Notes under the pieces: model-generated | Seen by the model: only the letters and a program-made list of their open reading frames with translations | Database searches by the model: none | Told to the model about the DNA's origin: nothing | Part shown: one piece after another, positions 1 through 11,559 of the stretch | How positions within the stretch are numbered: position 1 is the stretch's first letter | Layout of the letters: each line of letters begins with the position of its first letter | Program-made: the position numbers and the translations under genes | Assembly (NCBI GenBank): GCA_030544235.1 | Contig: CM060477.1 | Coordinates: forward strand, 25,813,538 to 25,877,537 | DNA from: Lepturacanthus savala | Lineage: Eukaryota > Chordata > Actinopteri > Scombriformes > Trichiuridae | Reading direction: 5' to 3' | Length of the DNA stretch: 64,000 bases

Positions 1-45
1 CAGACACAGAGGCACACTGCTCTTCATCTCAGAGGTTTGATGGTC

Positions 46-88
46 ATGTGTGTGTGTGTGTGTTTAAGCGTGTGTGTGTGTGTGTGTG
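46..88. repeat. Interrupted (GT)n microsatellite
   Basis: Two GT runs separated by a short TTTAAGC interruption, lying in the second intron of the minus-strand gene just past its donor site. Confidence 0.9.
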
Positions 89-99
89 GCCGCACTCAC

Positions 100-492
100 T
101 CAGTTGACTCTCGGGTCCTCTGGATCACATCGTGGATCATGGTGTCCTGACCCGAGCCGATAGCATGTCCATCTCCTCTGATCAACGCCTTCGTCTCCTC
201 CTCCACCACGGCTCTCAGTGAGTTCTCCATATACTGACGCAGGTACTTTATAAACTCATAACTGGGAGAAAAGCAGAGGAGAGGATGAGTTGAGGCCTCG
301 ACTCAGCCCTGACCTATCCAGAGTCCGACAGACTTACTTGTGGAAGTTCTTGTCGGTCTCCTCCAGGTGAAGAAGTATCTCTTCGGCATATTCAGCGGAC
401 GGTGCTCCAGTGATCCTGTCGTTGAGGCTTCTCAGGAGCTGCTTGAGGAGAGACTGTAACTCCACCTCATCTTCAGCCGACAGCTCAGACAT
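100..492 (-). CDS. 5' coding exons of an unrecognised minus-strand gene (runs off the left edge)
   Basis: I do not recognise the family. The ATG is the complement of 490-492 and the first coding exon is 338-492, ending at a perfect GTAAGT donor (complement of 332-337). A CCCAG acceptor at about 262-266 opens exon 2 (100-261), which ends at a GTGAGT donor (complement of 94-99). The spliced frame is open for 105 codons. It begins MSELSAEDEVELQSLLKQLL and includes EEILLHLEETDKNFHNYEF. It is acidic, leucine-rich and probably all-helical, with no signal peptide or membrane segment. If the last donor were not used, a TGA follows one codon later. A TTTCAG acceptor two bases before the ATG (exon edge 494) implies an upstream noncoding exon. 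A GTAAGT donor whose exon edge is at 1179 is a good candidate for it. The gene is therefore divergent from hsdl1. Exon structure is fairly sure; function is unknown. Confidence 0.7.
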
Positions 493-1178
493 GTCTGAAA
501 CGAGAAGAACGAATTTCTAGACTTAACGTGCAAATAAAACATGATGATGGATGAAAAAAGTATGTAAAAATGCATTTGAGTTTGTTAGACATTACATCAC
601 AGTGCAGAAACATAGAAACAGCAAGTTCCCATGTCTAATAGGATGTGATTCCCATTTTGTATCTGAGTTTCTATGTCCAGTATAGGGATTAAGATGCACA
701 GATGTTCTTGCTGCACCTTCTCTGTAAATAACAGATATTCAGTTTCAGAATCTGTCTCCACAAATGAGTTTCTCTTTCTTTGAAAACGATTAAAGGTCCC
801 TTAGTATACACATTTCCAGTGGTACACTTTCCTTGGATTATTGAAATGATTTTTGATACTTAAAATCACAAATATATATCGTGTGAGTGATATCGCAAAG
901 TCAAACAAAACCCATGAAAAGGGTTCAAAGGGGTTTATCAATTAATCTTCCAATTATATCTGACACATCTCACATTTTATGTATACAATGTAAGAAATAG
1001 TGAAAAATATGCGTTATTGTTTAGCTTTGTCAGCCTGACATCCAACGATATTCAATTGTTTTATGCTGTTTGACACATAAAAGCATCAACAAACTGCAGC
1101 CAGCAGAGGTTTATTCCCATGAACTATAACTTAAACAATATTACTTATGTTCTGTAAAAAAAGAAAAAAACTACTTAC
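493..1178. other. Intron in the 5'UTR of the minus-strand gene
   Basis: AT-rich sequence between the coding exon acceptor (about 495) and a candidate minus-strand donor (complement of 1173-1178). Nothing else recognised. Confidence 0.4.
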
Positions 1179-1215
1179 GTTATCGCTAAATTTAACGTAA
1201 ATGTTAACTGTTTCC

Positions 1216-1496
1216 GGTGTTTCGGTTTAACTCGCGACCGTGTTAATTGGTGATTTTCAGCCGAATGTCGTGGTTGCTCGAATTCAGAAAACATAAGTTA
1301 AGGAATGTGAATGCTGCTTGTTATTTAATTAATATGATGTAACGTTAAATACGAAGAGGAACGCGTTAAACGTTCAATTTAAGATCATTTAAGACGTTTT
1401 TAGTCGGACACCTACGTGGTATGTTCGCGTTTTTTAACGGCTGCTGTCACCATGATAACCACCAGTTAACACGGTCGCGAGTTAAAGCGAAACACC
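1216..1496. repeat. Long-armed inverted repeat (foldback or small transposon relic)
   Basis: Arms at 1216-1252 and 1460-1496 are reverse complements over 37 bases with two mismatches. Both carry the core ACTCGCGACCGTGTTAA. About 207 bases lie between them. They contain several GTTAA/AACG words but no reading frame. The left arm lies in or beside the presumed noncoding first exon of the minus-strand gene. Confidence 0.8.
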
Positions 1497-1549
1497 TGTG
1501 GTTAGCCTGATGCTGGTAAATGCAGCATACAAACAGAGATGCAAAACTG

Positions 1550-1800
1550 GCTAAGTGAAGCTTCCCGCAGCTCCCCGCACCCACTACTCCCCGCCTGAGT
1601 TCACGCTAGAACCCGTCATCTTATATTTCGCGTTAAAGTTCATGCTTTTTTTTGAGGTGACATTTTAGCAGCCCCTACCATCGACAGAAGCGTCTCTATG
1701 GAAACCTATGCTGCGCGCGGTGCATTATGGGAGGTAGGAACTCAACGCTGCCTTCAAGTGCAGTTGGACATGGAAAATATAAACAATGGGAACAAGGTAA
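1550..1800. promoter_or_regulatory. Probable CpG-containing promoter zone with a possible mini-exon
   Basis: Base composition becomes GC- and CpG-rich. The sequence contains GCATTATGGGA. At 1770-1796 there is ATG plus eight codons (MENINNGNK) followed by GTAATT, which could be a donor. No gene downstream clearly accepts this exon, so it could be an alternative first exon of hsdl1 or chance. Promoter identity is inferred from composition only. Confidence 0.3.
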
Positions 1801-2238
1801 TTGAGTCATATTTTAACTAAGATCCAATATATATTTTCTATTTTATATTAGATATTTTAAATATTTGTCATTTTTTATGTTACAATGATATGTTTGGCTG
1901 TGTACATACATAGAAAAATAGCTAAAGAACTGTTGAAATGTAAAGATGCCTTGATTGCATAATGATTACACATAAACATTCCACAGATACATATTTTTCA
2001 TTATTATATATTTATATCATTTTTATTTATTTGAAATATAATGTTTAAGCTTGTTATAATGTTGTTAATAATTAATGGTTTTGAGAAATACAAAATCAGT
2101 TCTTACTAGAAAATTCTACCGAATTGCTTGCTGAAATGTATTTTTTTAATTGAAATAAAATAACCAGTCATATCCACTGAGTTCTTGTAATGGTAATGTT
2201 TATTGGATAAAAAAAAATAAAAGTCACTTCCTGACGTT

Positions 2239-2273
2239 GTCACGTGACTCGGTGTTTTGCTGGTACTTCCGGG
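2239..2273 (+). promoter_or_regulatory. hsdl1 proximal promoter motifs (E-box and ETS)
   Basis: GTCACGTGAC at 2239-2248 is a perfect palindromic CACGTG E-box (USF/MiT type). ACTTCCGGG at 2265-2273 is an ETS site. Both lie about 180-215 bases before the hsdl1 ATG in a locally GC-rich stretch with no TATA box. This is a common housekeeping promoter layout. Binding is inferred from motif match. Confidence 0.55.
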
Positions 2274-2453
2274 TTCCCTTCAGGAGACACCTGCAGCAGG
2301 AGGAAAGCGTCCGTTAACCTCCACCAGACAGCAGACGTTACTATGAACAGAGACGAGTTTCCTGGACGCCTCTGACCTGTTGTTTAACAAAACAGCTCAG
2401 AGTTTTACCGAACCGACGTTACCTGACGTTAAACCCGCGGCAGCTGCGGCAGC

Positions 2454-5400
2454 ATGGCGGCGGTGGACAGCTTCCAGTTCCTGCAGAGGGAGATCTGTCG
2501 CTCCTGCAGCTCCTACGTGGAAACCCTGGCTCTGGTAGGCGGTCTGTACGCGGTCAGCAAGGCCGTGGTGCTGCTGTCGGACTGCTGCTGGCTGCTCAGG
2601 GTCCACTTCATCCCCAGGATCCTGCACAGCAGCAAGCTGGCCCGCAGATACGGGGACTGGGCGGTGATGTACGGTGAGTGACGTCATGGTCCGGTTCCTA
2701 TCTAATGTAGGAGATGTGTGATGGAGATGCTGATGCTACAGACAAAGTAGCTTGGATGAACTGGTCATGTTTTAAGAAACATTCATCAGGTACATTTTCT
2801 GTTCATGTTGCTGTATTGTTATTTAAAAGTTATTTTATATTTGGCTACATATTTATTTACACAGCACTTACTATATTAAATTGTTAGTACATCTAGTAAA
2901 ATGTAGAGTATAATTACTATAAAACATGATAGCCTAAAGTATTTTACAGTCACCAGTAGAAGCTGATTCAAAAATCATCTTTAAGCCTTCAAGTCTATGA
3001 CTGTCATTTTATACTTAAAATAAAAAATGTAAATGTTACTCATACGGGTATTTTTGTAAAATAACAGTAGACATTTTTTTTATTTTGAATGAATGAATGC
3101 ATGAAATGAAATGAATGAAATCTGGTCTTAAATAGGTTGGACAAAAATCACAATTTTGTGTCTTTTCTTAAGAAAACTGTCAAATGGTAATGGTATAACC
3201 GAAAAATAATGATAAATTTCAAATATATAATCCACCTAGAATTTTAAAATGAGAAAGACGAAAAAGAGAGTTAAACTAACTGGTCCCAAGTTTTTAGGGT
3301 TTTACTACATGGCAGGTTTGTCACTGGCCTATGTAATACTTTATTACAGTACTTAAATATTTTATTGCGAGTATCTGTACTTAACTTGAGTTTTTTAAAT
3401 TTCTTTCAACTGTTGCTTTTCCTCCACTACATTTTTTTCCTGAACATTTTCTTTACGTACAGCAAAATGAAATCAAATGAAAATGGCAAAATTTGGCAAA
3501 ATGAAATCAATATTTGGTGGAAACAGGCTTCAAACGAGCCAATAATATTTGTGACATCACAATTATTTTGGAATCTAATCCAAGCAGTGACACACCTGAT
3601 TGTACTAATCAACCTCTAGGGCCCTGCTAAGGCCTATATTAGTAGAATCGGGTGTATAACTTCTTGGTTGGAACCTGCACCTACACTGGCCCTCCAGGAC
3701 CAGGATTGCCCACCCCTGATTTAGGCCAAAATTAACTTTGGTCAAAAAATGACTTAGGCAAATATTTTAATAGCAGCGATATAGTGGAAATATTGTGATG
3801 CATCAAAAAATCAGCACTAAACAAACCCTAACCCTCATCTTCATGTTGTTTCTCCGTTCTTCTTTCCCCTGTCCATCCTGGAAAAGGGATCCCTCCTCTA
3901 TTACTCTTCCTCTTCCATTTTTTCTTTCCCCCGTTAAAAAGACTTTCTTCTGGTATGATTGTGACTGATGTTTCCAGGAGTGTCTGAGCCCGTAGCCGCG
4001 GCCTACGCTGAGGAGCTGGCCCGTCAGGGCGTCAGCATCGTCTTCGTCACCCAGGAGGACCACGCCGCTTTGAGAGACCTCGCCACGTCCATGTCTCAGA
4101 GCTATGCGGTGGAGACTGCTGTGGTGGTGGCCAACTTCTCCCTGGACCCGGTGGCAGGCAGCAAGCCGGTCAGGGAGGCCCTGCGGGGGAAGGACGTGGG
4201 CTTCCTGGTGAACTGCGTGGACGAGTCGTCGGCGACGCCCCAAGACCTGACCGACATGCCGGAGCCCATCCTGCTGGACCTGGTGAACAAGAACGTCACC
4301 GGCGCCACGCTGATGACCCGGCTGGTGCTGCCAGGTATGGTGGAGCGCAGCAGAGGAGCCGTGGTCAATATAACACCAGGATCCTGCTGCAGGCCACTGC
4401 CTGGACGCGCCGCGCTCACCGCCGCCACGGTGAGCACTCACAACCAAAAACATGTTTTGATGGTTGATTGATCTTTTGATTATTGAAACAATTAATTGTT
4501 TGGTTTATAAAATGGTGTAAAATGTTTCCCAAAGCTGAAAATTCAACCTGAAATTCTTTTTTTGTCCAGACCGACAGTCCTCGATCCAAAGATCATTACT
4601 TTACTATTATAGAAGATGAAAAATCCGAAAATATTTAGATTTAAGAAGCTGGAACCAGAGAATTTGGACATTTTGTTTTTAGAAATGACTCAAAACGCTT
4701 ATCAAAATAGTTGGCGATTAATGCAGTAATTGGCAACTAATCAATTAACCGTTGCAGCTCCACCATACATACTATTATTATTTTGTATTAAAAGTAAAGT
4801 TGCAACTAACAACTATTTTGATAGTTGATTAATCTATTGATTATTGAAACGATTATTGATTAGTTGTTTGGTTCATAACATGGTGTAAAATGTCGATCAG
4901 TGTTTCCCAAAGCTGAAGATTCAACCTAAAATATCTTTTTTTGTCCAAAAATTTGGACATTTTCTTTTTAAAAATGAATTGGATCAACTAATAAATTATT
5001 AAAATAGTTGGTGATTAATGTAATAGTTGGCAGCTAATCGATTAATCAACTAATCATTGCAACTCTTCAACACACTCATTTTTCTTCTGACTAGTAAATA
5101 TTCAACACGTACCTCATTTTTTTCTGTTCAGGGCTACTTGGATCACTTCTCCCGAGCTCTTCATGTGGAGTACAGCAGCAGAGGGATCTTCGTTCAGAGT
5201 CTGATTCCATTCCAGGTAGATTGTTCCTGATATGACCATATGGCCTTAGAGCTGGATGCTGGACAGAGCAGCATAACCATAATCAAAACCCTGGTCACAT
5301 CGTCATGTTTACTCATTTATTGAGCAGATATATCAGATTGAAATTGAAAAAGTGTGACTTTTATATTTTTAGATTTAAATTCTTATTTGATTTAACCGCA

Positions 5401-5987
5401 AAAATGTGGTTATTTTTGAAACCATGTGTTTCTCTGCACGGTTTCAGTCTTTCATCCACATGTAACCACCGTTGTGGGCTCCTGAAAGCAGAGTTTTTTG
5501 TAACCTGAGTCCAAGGTGAACTTTTTTCACAAAGTCCAGTTTCAGTAGTCAAGTTGAATCCATGGATACATCCATTGGTTTGCCATTTGTGTTTTTCTGG
5601 TTTGAATTTTTCCAGCCTTGTGATTGGCTAAAATGGCCTTCCTGTTAGGAGTGCTATCTGCACCTACTGTTTTTTTTATTTTTTTTTATTACACTGGTGA
5701 TGTGGACAGGGATTTTTTTTTTTTTTTTTTACCCGGGGGCCATAAAATTTGGTTTCAAAACTACTGGTGTTCGTATGGACTAGAACTAAAACACAACAAT
5801 AATCATTTGTGCAAACTTTGTAAGTGGGACTTGTTTAAAAAGTGATCATGGGTCAATATTTTGAGGAAAATCACCCAAATGTTGAATTAAATTCAGGATG
5901 AGACCAACCACATGTTGACACCATCATGTTTTTTTGTCTCCATATTTTATCCATATAATTTGCTATATAAATATATAATAAATGTGT

Positions 5988-6036
<49 letters not shown>

Positions 6037-6356
6037 GTGATTGGTGAATACTGTGTGTGTAGATTGCTTCCAGCAGGCACCAGCCATCATCAACAGAAGG
6101 TTGGTTTGTACCAAAGCCAGACGTCTACGCTCGCCACGCCATCTCCACGCTGGGCGTCTCCAACAGGACCACCGGCTACTGGCCTCACACGCTGCAGGTC
6201 AGCATAGACCCAGGAAATCAAATCTGTGACAAGACAAACCTAAAACATTAACGTCTATTTTCTCTCTGTGTCTGTATTCCTCAGTTGGGACTCATCAGAT
6301 GTGTTCCAGAGTGGATTTGGATTCTGGGGTCGCGGATGCTCATCACTTCAAGCTGA
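2454..6356 (+). CDS. hsdl1: Inactive hydroxysteroid dehydrogenase-like protein 1 (five exons, complete)
   Basis: Exons 2454-2673, 3978-4429, 5132-5215, 6063-6197 and 6285-6356, all with GT-AG introns and consistent phases, give 320 residues (the human protein is about 330). The start MAAVDSF and later stretches VLPGMVER, GSCC, GYLDHFSRAL, GIFVQSLIP and STLGVSNRTTGYW identify HSDL1. This is a mitochondrial short-chain dehydrogenase/reductase relative regarded as catalytically inactive because the family's active-site Tyr is Phe in mammals. Here decay goes further. The glycine-rich cofactor loop (residues about 74-80) reads GVSEPVA, and by alignment the catalytic Ser, Tyr and Lys positions are Pro207, Leu220 and Thr224. 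The hydrophobic N-terminal segment (about residues 20-55) resembles the family's membrane/targeting region. The ATG follows an ETS/E-box promoter. A likely poly(A) signal lies near 7860. The frame is intact, so the gene is not a pseudogene. Confidence 0.92.
2820..3450. repeat. Dispersed repeat fragments in hsdl1 intron 1
   Basis: The stretch near 2990-3050 (TCTATGACTGTCATTTTATA) recurs near 15,030 inside the element at 14,896-15,776. About 3,120-3,290 matches, in reverse, the internal part of the GGGTCAGTGACAAA-ended family seen at 60,994 and 63,356. About 3,360-3,440 (agtatctgtacttaac, tcctccactac) again resembles the 14,896 family. All are truncated. Confidence 0.5.
3590..3719 (-). mobile_element. 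hAT-like nonautonomous element fragment
   Basis: The right end reads, on the minus strand, CAGGGGTGGGCAATCCTGG, typical of hAT-superfamily termini. The same sequence (TTGGTTGGAAC..., CAGGACCAGGATT) recurs at 24,075-24,215, confirming a dispersed family. No transposase is present. Confidence 0.55.
4441..5080. repeat. Two tandem copies of a dispersed repeat in hsdl1 intron 2
   Basis: About 4,450-4,760 and 4,795-5,065 share TTGATTATTGAAAC, ATGGTGTAAAATGT, TTTCCCAAAGCTGAA and ATTCAACCT. A third, more diverged copy lies at 59,380-59,530 in the C1orf198 homologue. There is no coding content. I cannot name the family. Confidence 0.6.
5990..6034. repeat. (TTA)n microsatellite in hsdl1 intron 4
   Basis: About 15 TTA units ending 28 bases before the intron acceptor of exon 4 (AG at 6061-6062). 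Confidence 0.95.
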
Positions 6357-8635
6357 GAGCTTCATCAATCACGAATGACTTCTCCTGGTTCCAGGATCTT
6401 CTGGTTACTGGTGTATTCTCTAGCGTTTTGGTTTCTCCTGCGAGTATTTATATGCACGAGATCAGATAAGCAGCAAACAGTTGGAAACTGGGTTTGATGA
6501 TGTTGTAAACTTCAGTATTATTGGATCATAACATTCTTATATAACTTGGTTCTCTGCCTGGACAGTTACTCTTAAGATAAGATAAGATGAAACTGTTCTT
6601 GTCTGGGCCAATTTTCACTATATCAAAATATCACAGAATTTGCGCCATATACAATATTTACAATACAGTATACAATATATTGTTTTATTTATTGTTTTAT
6701 TTAAAAAAAATGTTGTTTTTTCAGTTTTGTCTGTCCTGCAAGTCCAGGTTTGTTGGGTATTCTACAGTATCTGTGGTTATAAAACAGTTTTAATGCTTCA
6801 TATTTCTGGTATAAACGACAGGTCTGCTGCAACTCTCCCTTCTTTTAAATCAAGACTACAGAGAAAATAACTAAAACATGAACAATACAATTATATTGGT
6901 TTTTTTCCACAGCCTCCTCCTGTGATAATATTGTGACTTTTGGGGCTGACGATGTCACGATATTACATTTTGCTGCTGATATTTATTTATATTTGTCAGC
7001 TCTACCATATTAATCACAATCCTTTGAAGCTGTAAAACTGAATGTACAATTAGTATATTTTTCTATGTATTTAAAAACACAACCCAGAAAAAGAATATAG
7101 GAGTGTGTGTGTGTTTGAGAGAGAGAGATATGACCTCAAATGTTACATAAGCAAGACAGTCGGACAGAAGGATTAATGGAGCAATCTGCAACTACAGATT
7201 AAAAACAGATGAGTAAAACACAAGGAATCCAGCACAAAAACACAACCATCAGTCTTAAGTATTAAATTCTGACATTTAGCTTTAATTCTGCATATTCAGC
7301 TTTCCTGTTGTTTCAGGTGCTTTTTTCCAATCCAGAAAGTTTAACTCTCAAGTCTAATCAGATGTATAATTCAGACAAAAATAAGGATGAACCAGAGAGA
7401 GTGTTTACAGATATTAACTGCTGAGTGGAGAGTGATGAGCGGTGGTTTTAGATTAGTGGTGGTTCTCAACCTGAGGTCAAATCTAAGAAAAAAATAAGAA
7501 ATTAGAAGAAAGCTTAAAAAAAATATTTTTCCACAAAATATCTTTTTCTGTATCCTATCATCACAAGACCCATCTGAATATTTCAGCGACCCTTGTGGGG
7601 TCCTAACCCCCAGGTTGGGAACCACACCTTTAGATGTATTTTGAGTATCAAACATCTCCCGGAGTGAATTTAAAATGAAGAGCGAGACTCTGATATTTTG
7701 TTTTGTTGAGAAACTACATGAGATAATTTAACTATTATTAATAGCAGTGTATTTATATTTGAACAGATATATTATTGTGCTTCCTGAGAGTGACTGCTGG
7801 AGCAAACACTAAATATGATCAGGGTTTCTGTTAAATATAAAGTGTATACATCATAGAACAAAATAAAACTTTTCTTCTGTTATCACAATAGTGTCCTGGC
7901 TTCTTTGTGATGATTGTATTCAGATTGTGCTCGGAATTTTTTAAGGGAGGGGTAATAAGGGAAAAAAGTCACCGACAGCATGTTTTCCACTTCAGAGCGT
8001 TTTTTGGACAGGACACTGTTTGGTTTCCAATCATATGAAATGTTGATCTATGTTAAAGGCTGTACACACACACACACACTCTTTTTCTCGTAACACACCA
8101 GGATGGTGTCAATCATTTACGTCTGTGAACAGCGGCCATGCCACCAGATGCTGACACCCCCCCCCCAGATCAGCCAGGTCAGTGTTTGGAAACCAAGATG
8201 GTCACGTGCTGTTCAGCTCGTCCGAAACACACACAAACACACACGCTGCATGTGACACGTTTACAAGAGTAAACCACATAGGGTCCATTAGTTCAACTGT
8301 GCTAGACTTAAACTCTAAAACTGTGATTCCTTTGTGTTTTAGGGTGACATCAGGTGAATTGGGCCACTTTTTGGTAAATCAATTGGGATAATAACACCAT
8401 ACCAAAAATGCCTTTTCCATGTATACTTATGATTAATGATGGCTAGAACTGGAATTATTTGATAAAATATAATTATTCATAATTATTCATCATCAATTTT
8501 AATGGTGAAACACACATTGCTTAGAACCACATAATTTTAAAATGCATTAAACAAACTCATATAGCTGCTATTAAAACAAGAACAGATCAGTTATGTGTTG
8601 TACACACCTATGTACTGTATATAAGCTAAGCTAAC
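6357..8635. other. hsdl1 3' flank and intergenic DNA
   Basis: Contains the presumed hsdl1 3'UTR, with an AATAAA-type signal near 7,860, plus AT-rich DNA, short (GT)n, (GA)n and (CA)n runs and a C10 run at about 8,158. No convincing gene. Reading frames here are short and lack family resemblance. Confidence 0.5.
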
Positions 8636-8639
8636 ACTA

Positions 8640-8730
8640 GGCAAGACCAGTTTATTTGTGTAGCACGTGGCAACAACAGGGTATTTAAAAGTGCTTTACA
8701 GAAAAGATTTAAAGCATCAAGATACAATTA
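8640..8730. repeat. Dispersed repeat fragment (AAGTGCTTTACA family)
   Basis: GTTTATTTGTGTAGCACG followed about 50 bases later by AAGTGCTTTACAGAAAAG. This pair of words is frequent in fish interspersed repeats. Related words occur at the edge of the array (25,420) and inside each array unit (for example 30,500). Family not determined. Confidence 0.4.
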
Positions 8731-8969
8731 TTTATTTCTTTTGCTCAATGCATTTACTTAGTGTTTGTATAGGATTATAATCTCCTGGTGATGTGTTTTG
8801 TTTTGATGGCTATTTTCTGGGTCTAGCTGGTTCTTGGTGTTCTCCAGGCATTAAACCCACAGAGAACTGGCCCAGATGCTCGACTGGCTCATACACCGAA
8901 AAAGTTTCTCATTTCCCCGTTTACTTCCGTATTATGGGACCCATACAGACTGATCAGTAGCTCCAAAAA

Positions 8970-9560
8970 AAAAAACAACCACCCAGCACACAGACTGTTC
9001 TACCTACTACCATCAGCATGCAGCGCTGCACAAACAGACTGGGAAACAGCTTTTTCCCACAATCCATCAGGCTCATCACCACACTGAAAAGAAGTCCATG
9101 ACCAGTTTAAGGACCATGTCCCTTACACTTTACTTTTTACACCTTACACACTGCACCTTACATATTGTGTATTACCTATTGCATACGTTATGTACAGTTC
9201 AGGCCAAGTTTGGACTCACCTTCTCATTCAATGTGTTTTCTTTATTTTTCATGACTATTTACATTGTAGATTCTCACTGAAGACATCAAAACTATGAATG
9301 AACACTATACTGTACTTCAACCTACCTCACCAGCTACAAGGAAGCTACCTCAGTACTTCCTGCTTGTGAGAAGTCAAGATGTCTACCTGTATGTCTGTGT
9401 CTACTGATTGTACTTATCTGTGTGTGGGTATATTTATTGTAAATGTCTGTATCAGTATGTTATAAACTGGTCAAACACAATTTCAGTCTTCTATGCTAAT
9501 GCCTGTTACATACATTTTTGACAATAAACTACACTTTGACTTTGACTGTGACTTTTGAGT
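8970..9560 (+). mobile_element. Truncated LINE 3' end (L2/Rex-like) with nested small element
   Basis: About 8,995-9,105 decodes to a decayed reverse-transcriptase C-terminal tail (CAGACTGGGAAACAGC, TTTTTCCCACAATCCATCAG). The 3' end is ...ACAATAAACT followed by (ACTTTG)n, as in fish L2/Rex LINEs. Between them, about 9,195-9,305 (CCAAGTTTGGACTCACC ... AACTATGAATGAACAC) looks like a separate short inserted repeat. The element is dead and 5' truncated. Confidence 0.5.
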
Positions 9561-10235
9561 CACCCCCCGTGATGCTCTGGGGCCTCCCTTCATGCCCCGG
9601 GGCAACGACAACATCCAAATTGTGAAAAAACACACCTTTGATTGGTTTAACTCACTTTGCCGACCACATTAAAAAACGTCCGGAGCCCCCATTAAATCAA
9701 CAGGCAGGTGTTCTCGCTCCTGAGACACAGCATGATGCTGAGAAAAGAGAATTTTTCCAGACGCCTCTTTTGACTGTTTGAAAGGTTTTGATGGATAAAG
9801 GTCAACATTTAGAAATGTAGAGTACAAAGATAAGTAATTAACAGGGTTATAGCTGGGGGAGTCCTGTGAACATCCTGTTTTATAGGCTTCTATTTTACTA
9901 ATAGTCTATGGGAAAAAATTTGGGGGTCGCATGGGATTTTTTGTTGCAGTACCATGAGTAGCCACTGGTAAAAATCTGTGTGATTACACCATGGCATCAG
10001 GTAGCATTAGCAGAGCTAAAACATGGTTTCATTTACTTCCTGTGATGACCATGCTTTATCAGGCGATTCATAACAGCGCCCCCTACACTGCTCCCATAAC
10101 AGTGAAAACACAGAAAAATGGGATCTCCCATTTTTGGTGGGGAAAGAGATAATGGTTAATTAGCAAAAAACGTAGCATCAAGAAGTAGCATCAGAGAACC
10201 AGTGAACTAAAGGTCAGAGCAAGTTAGTTGGTCCT
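9561..10235. other. Intergenic DNA, no gene seen
   Basis: Moderately GC-rich unique-looking sequence with no open frame of note. I see no recognisable gene or element. Confidence 0.4.
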
Positions 10236-10272
10236 TGGTGGTGGTGGTGGTGGTGGTGGTGGTGGTGGTGGT

Positions 10273-10340
<68 letters not shown>
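10236..10340. repeat. Compound (GGT)n(GT)n microsatellite
   Basis: About 13 GGT units run directly into about 34 GT units. Open frames over this tract are artefacts of the repeat. Confidence 0.97.
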
Positions 10341-10342
<2 letters not shown>

Positions 10343-10552
10343 TGTGTTCTTGGCCTTGTGGTTGTGATAAAGTGTTTTTTCGAGGTCAATAATGAGCTTT
10401 GACAAGTTCTCAAAGCATAAAACCAAGCAAACTCCATAGAAGACTCCAGATAAGCTACTAAAAGAACCACTGGTGTAAGATTACGTTTCTTCGTCTTCTG
10501 TCGACTCCATGCAACACATCAGCATCGTCTGTCAATTGTTTTTATTTTGCAG

Positions 10553-10738
10553 ATAAGGTGGCCTCCAGCAGCCAGTCCCAGAGCTGCAGGTCTGATGATG
10601 TGAGGATCCTTCCTGATAAGAACCCTGAAAGAACAGCTTTGTCTTCACTGTCCCTTCCTGTCGTCCTCCAGAGACTCTGCTGCTCTCTTCGTCTTCCTCC
10701 TCATCTTCTCTCTGCCTTTCTTGAGCCGGTAAGTTGAT
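10553..10738 (+). other. Candidate 5' noncoding exon of connexin gene 1
   Basis: A 186-base GC-richer island bounded by a good acceptor (TTTTATTTTGCAG) and a strong donor (GAGCCG|GTAAGTTG). It lies 1.5 kb before the acceptor (CACACAG, about 12,253-12,259) that precedes the first coding exon of connexin 1. The role is inferred from splice signals and position only. Confidence 0.35.
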
Positions 10739-11559
10739 ATGAAATAAATAAATATTAAATAAACTACTATCAATTCATTTATACACCAAATGTTAGAAAA
10801 TGCTATTCTTTTTATATCTATTTTTCAGATTTTATATAGTCAGTCAAAGATGTAAGTATACAGACAATGACTGTAGATGGATGTTGGAATAAGAATAAAA
10901 TAGCCTGCAATTAAAAGAAAATCACTGTTTCTTATACCTAAAATGTCGATGCTTATATGAATATATATAATGTAATTTATATAAATAAAAGGGCAAAAGA
11001 TATATATATGACATATGACATCTTCTGATACCAATTGAACCTTTTATGATATAAAATGTTTACCAAATACAGGACAATGAATGATTAATTATAGGGAAAC
11101 TTTATGGAATAGATCACTTTATAAGTGATTTTATTTATTTGTATGTATTTTATTCTACTCCTCAGGCAGCTCAATCTCTTTCTGTACATTAGTGGTTCAG
11201 CTCAACACTTTTCAGAGTGAATATTTGCTTGTTGGTATCTACAAGGTGAAGGTCTTGTCTGGTTTCTGGCAGATAAGTACTGTGTTTTGGAGACTTTTGG
11301 AATTAGCAGCTGTGGCTTCTATCAGCAAAGTCTCAATGCTGCAAAACATATCAACTCAGATGTTCTCTAACATTGCCACAGATTAAACTCTGTTTTAAAT
11401 TAAAAACTGGTAAATGAGAGAAGTATGCTTACTTCTCTCATTACTTTATTTTGTGTGTGTTCTACATCTGAAATTACAAATGCAACCCTCATAAACTACT
11501 TTATTCTCTTCCAGGTAGCATCATTTATAAATAAACTAATATTTTGGTAAAATAATATC

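Noticed and set aside
3803..4453. 216-codon minus-strand frame
   Set aside because: Antisense shadow of hsdl1 exon 2, which has correct splice sites and clear homology.
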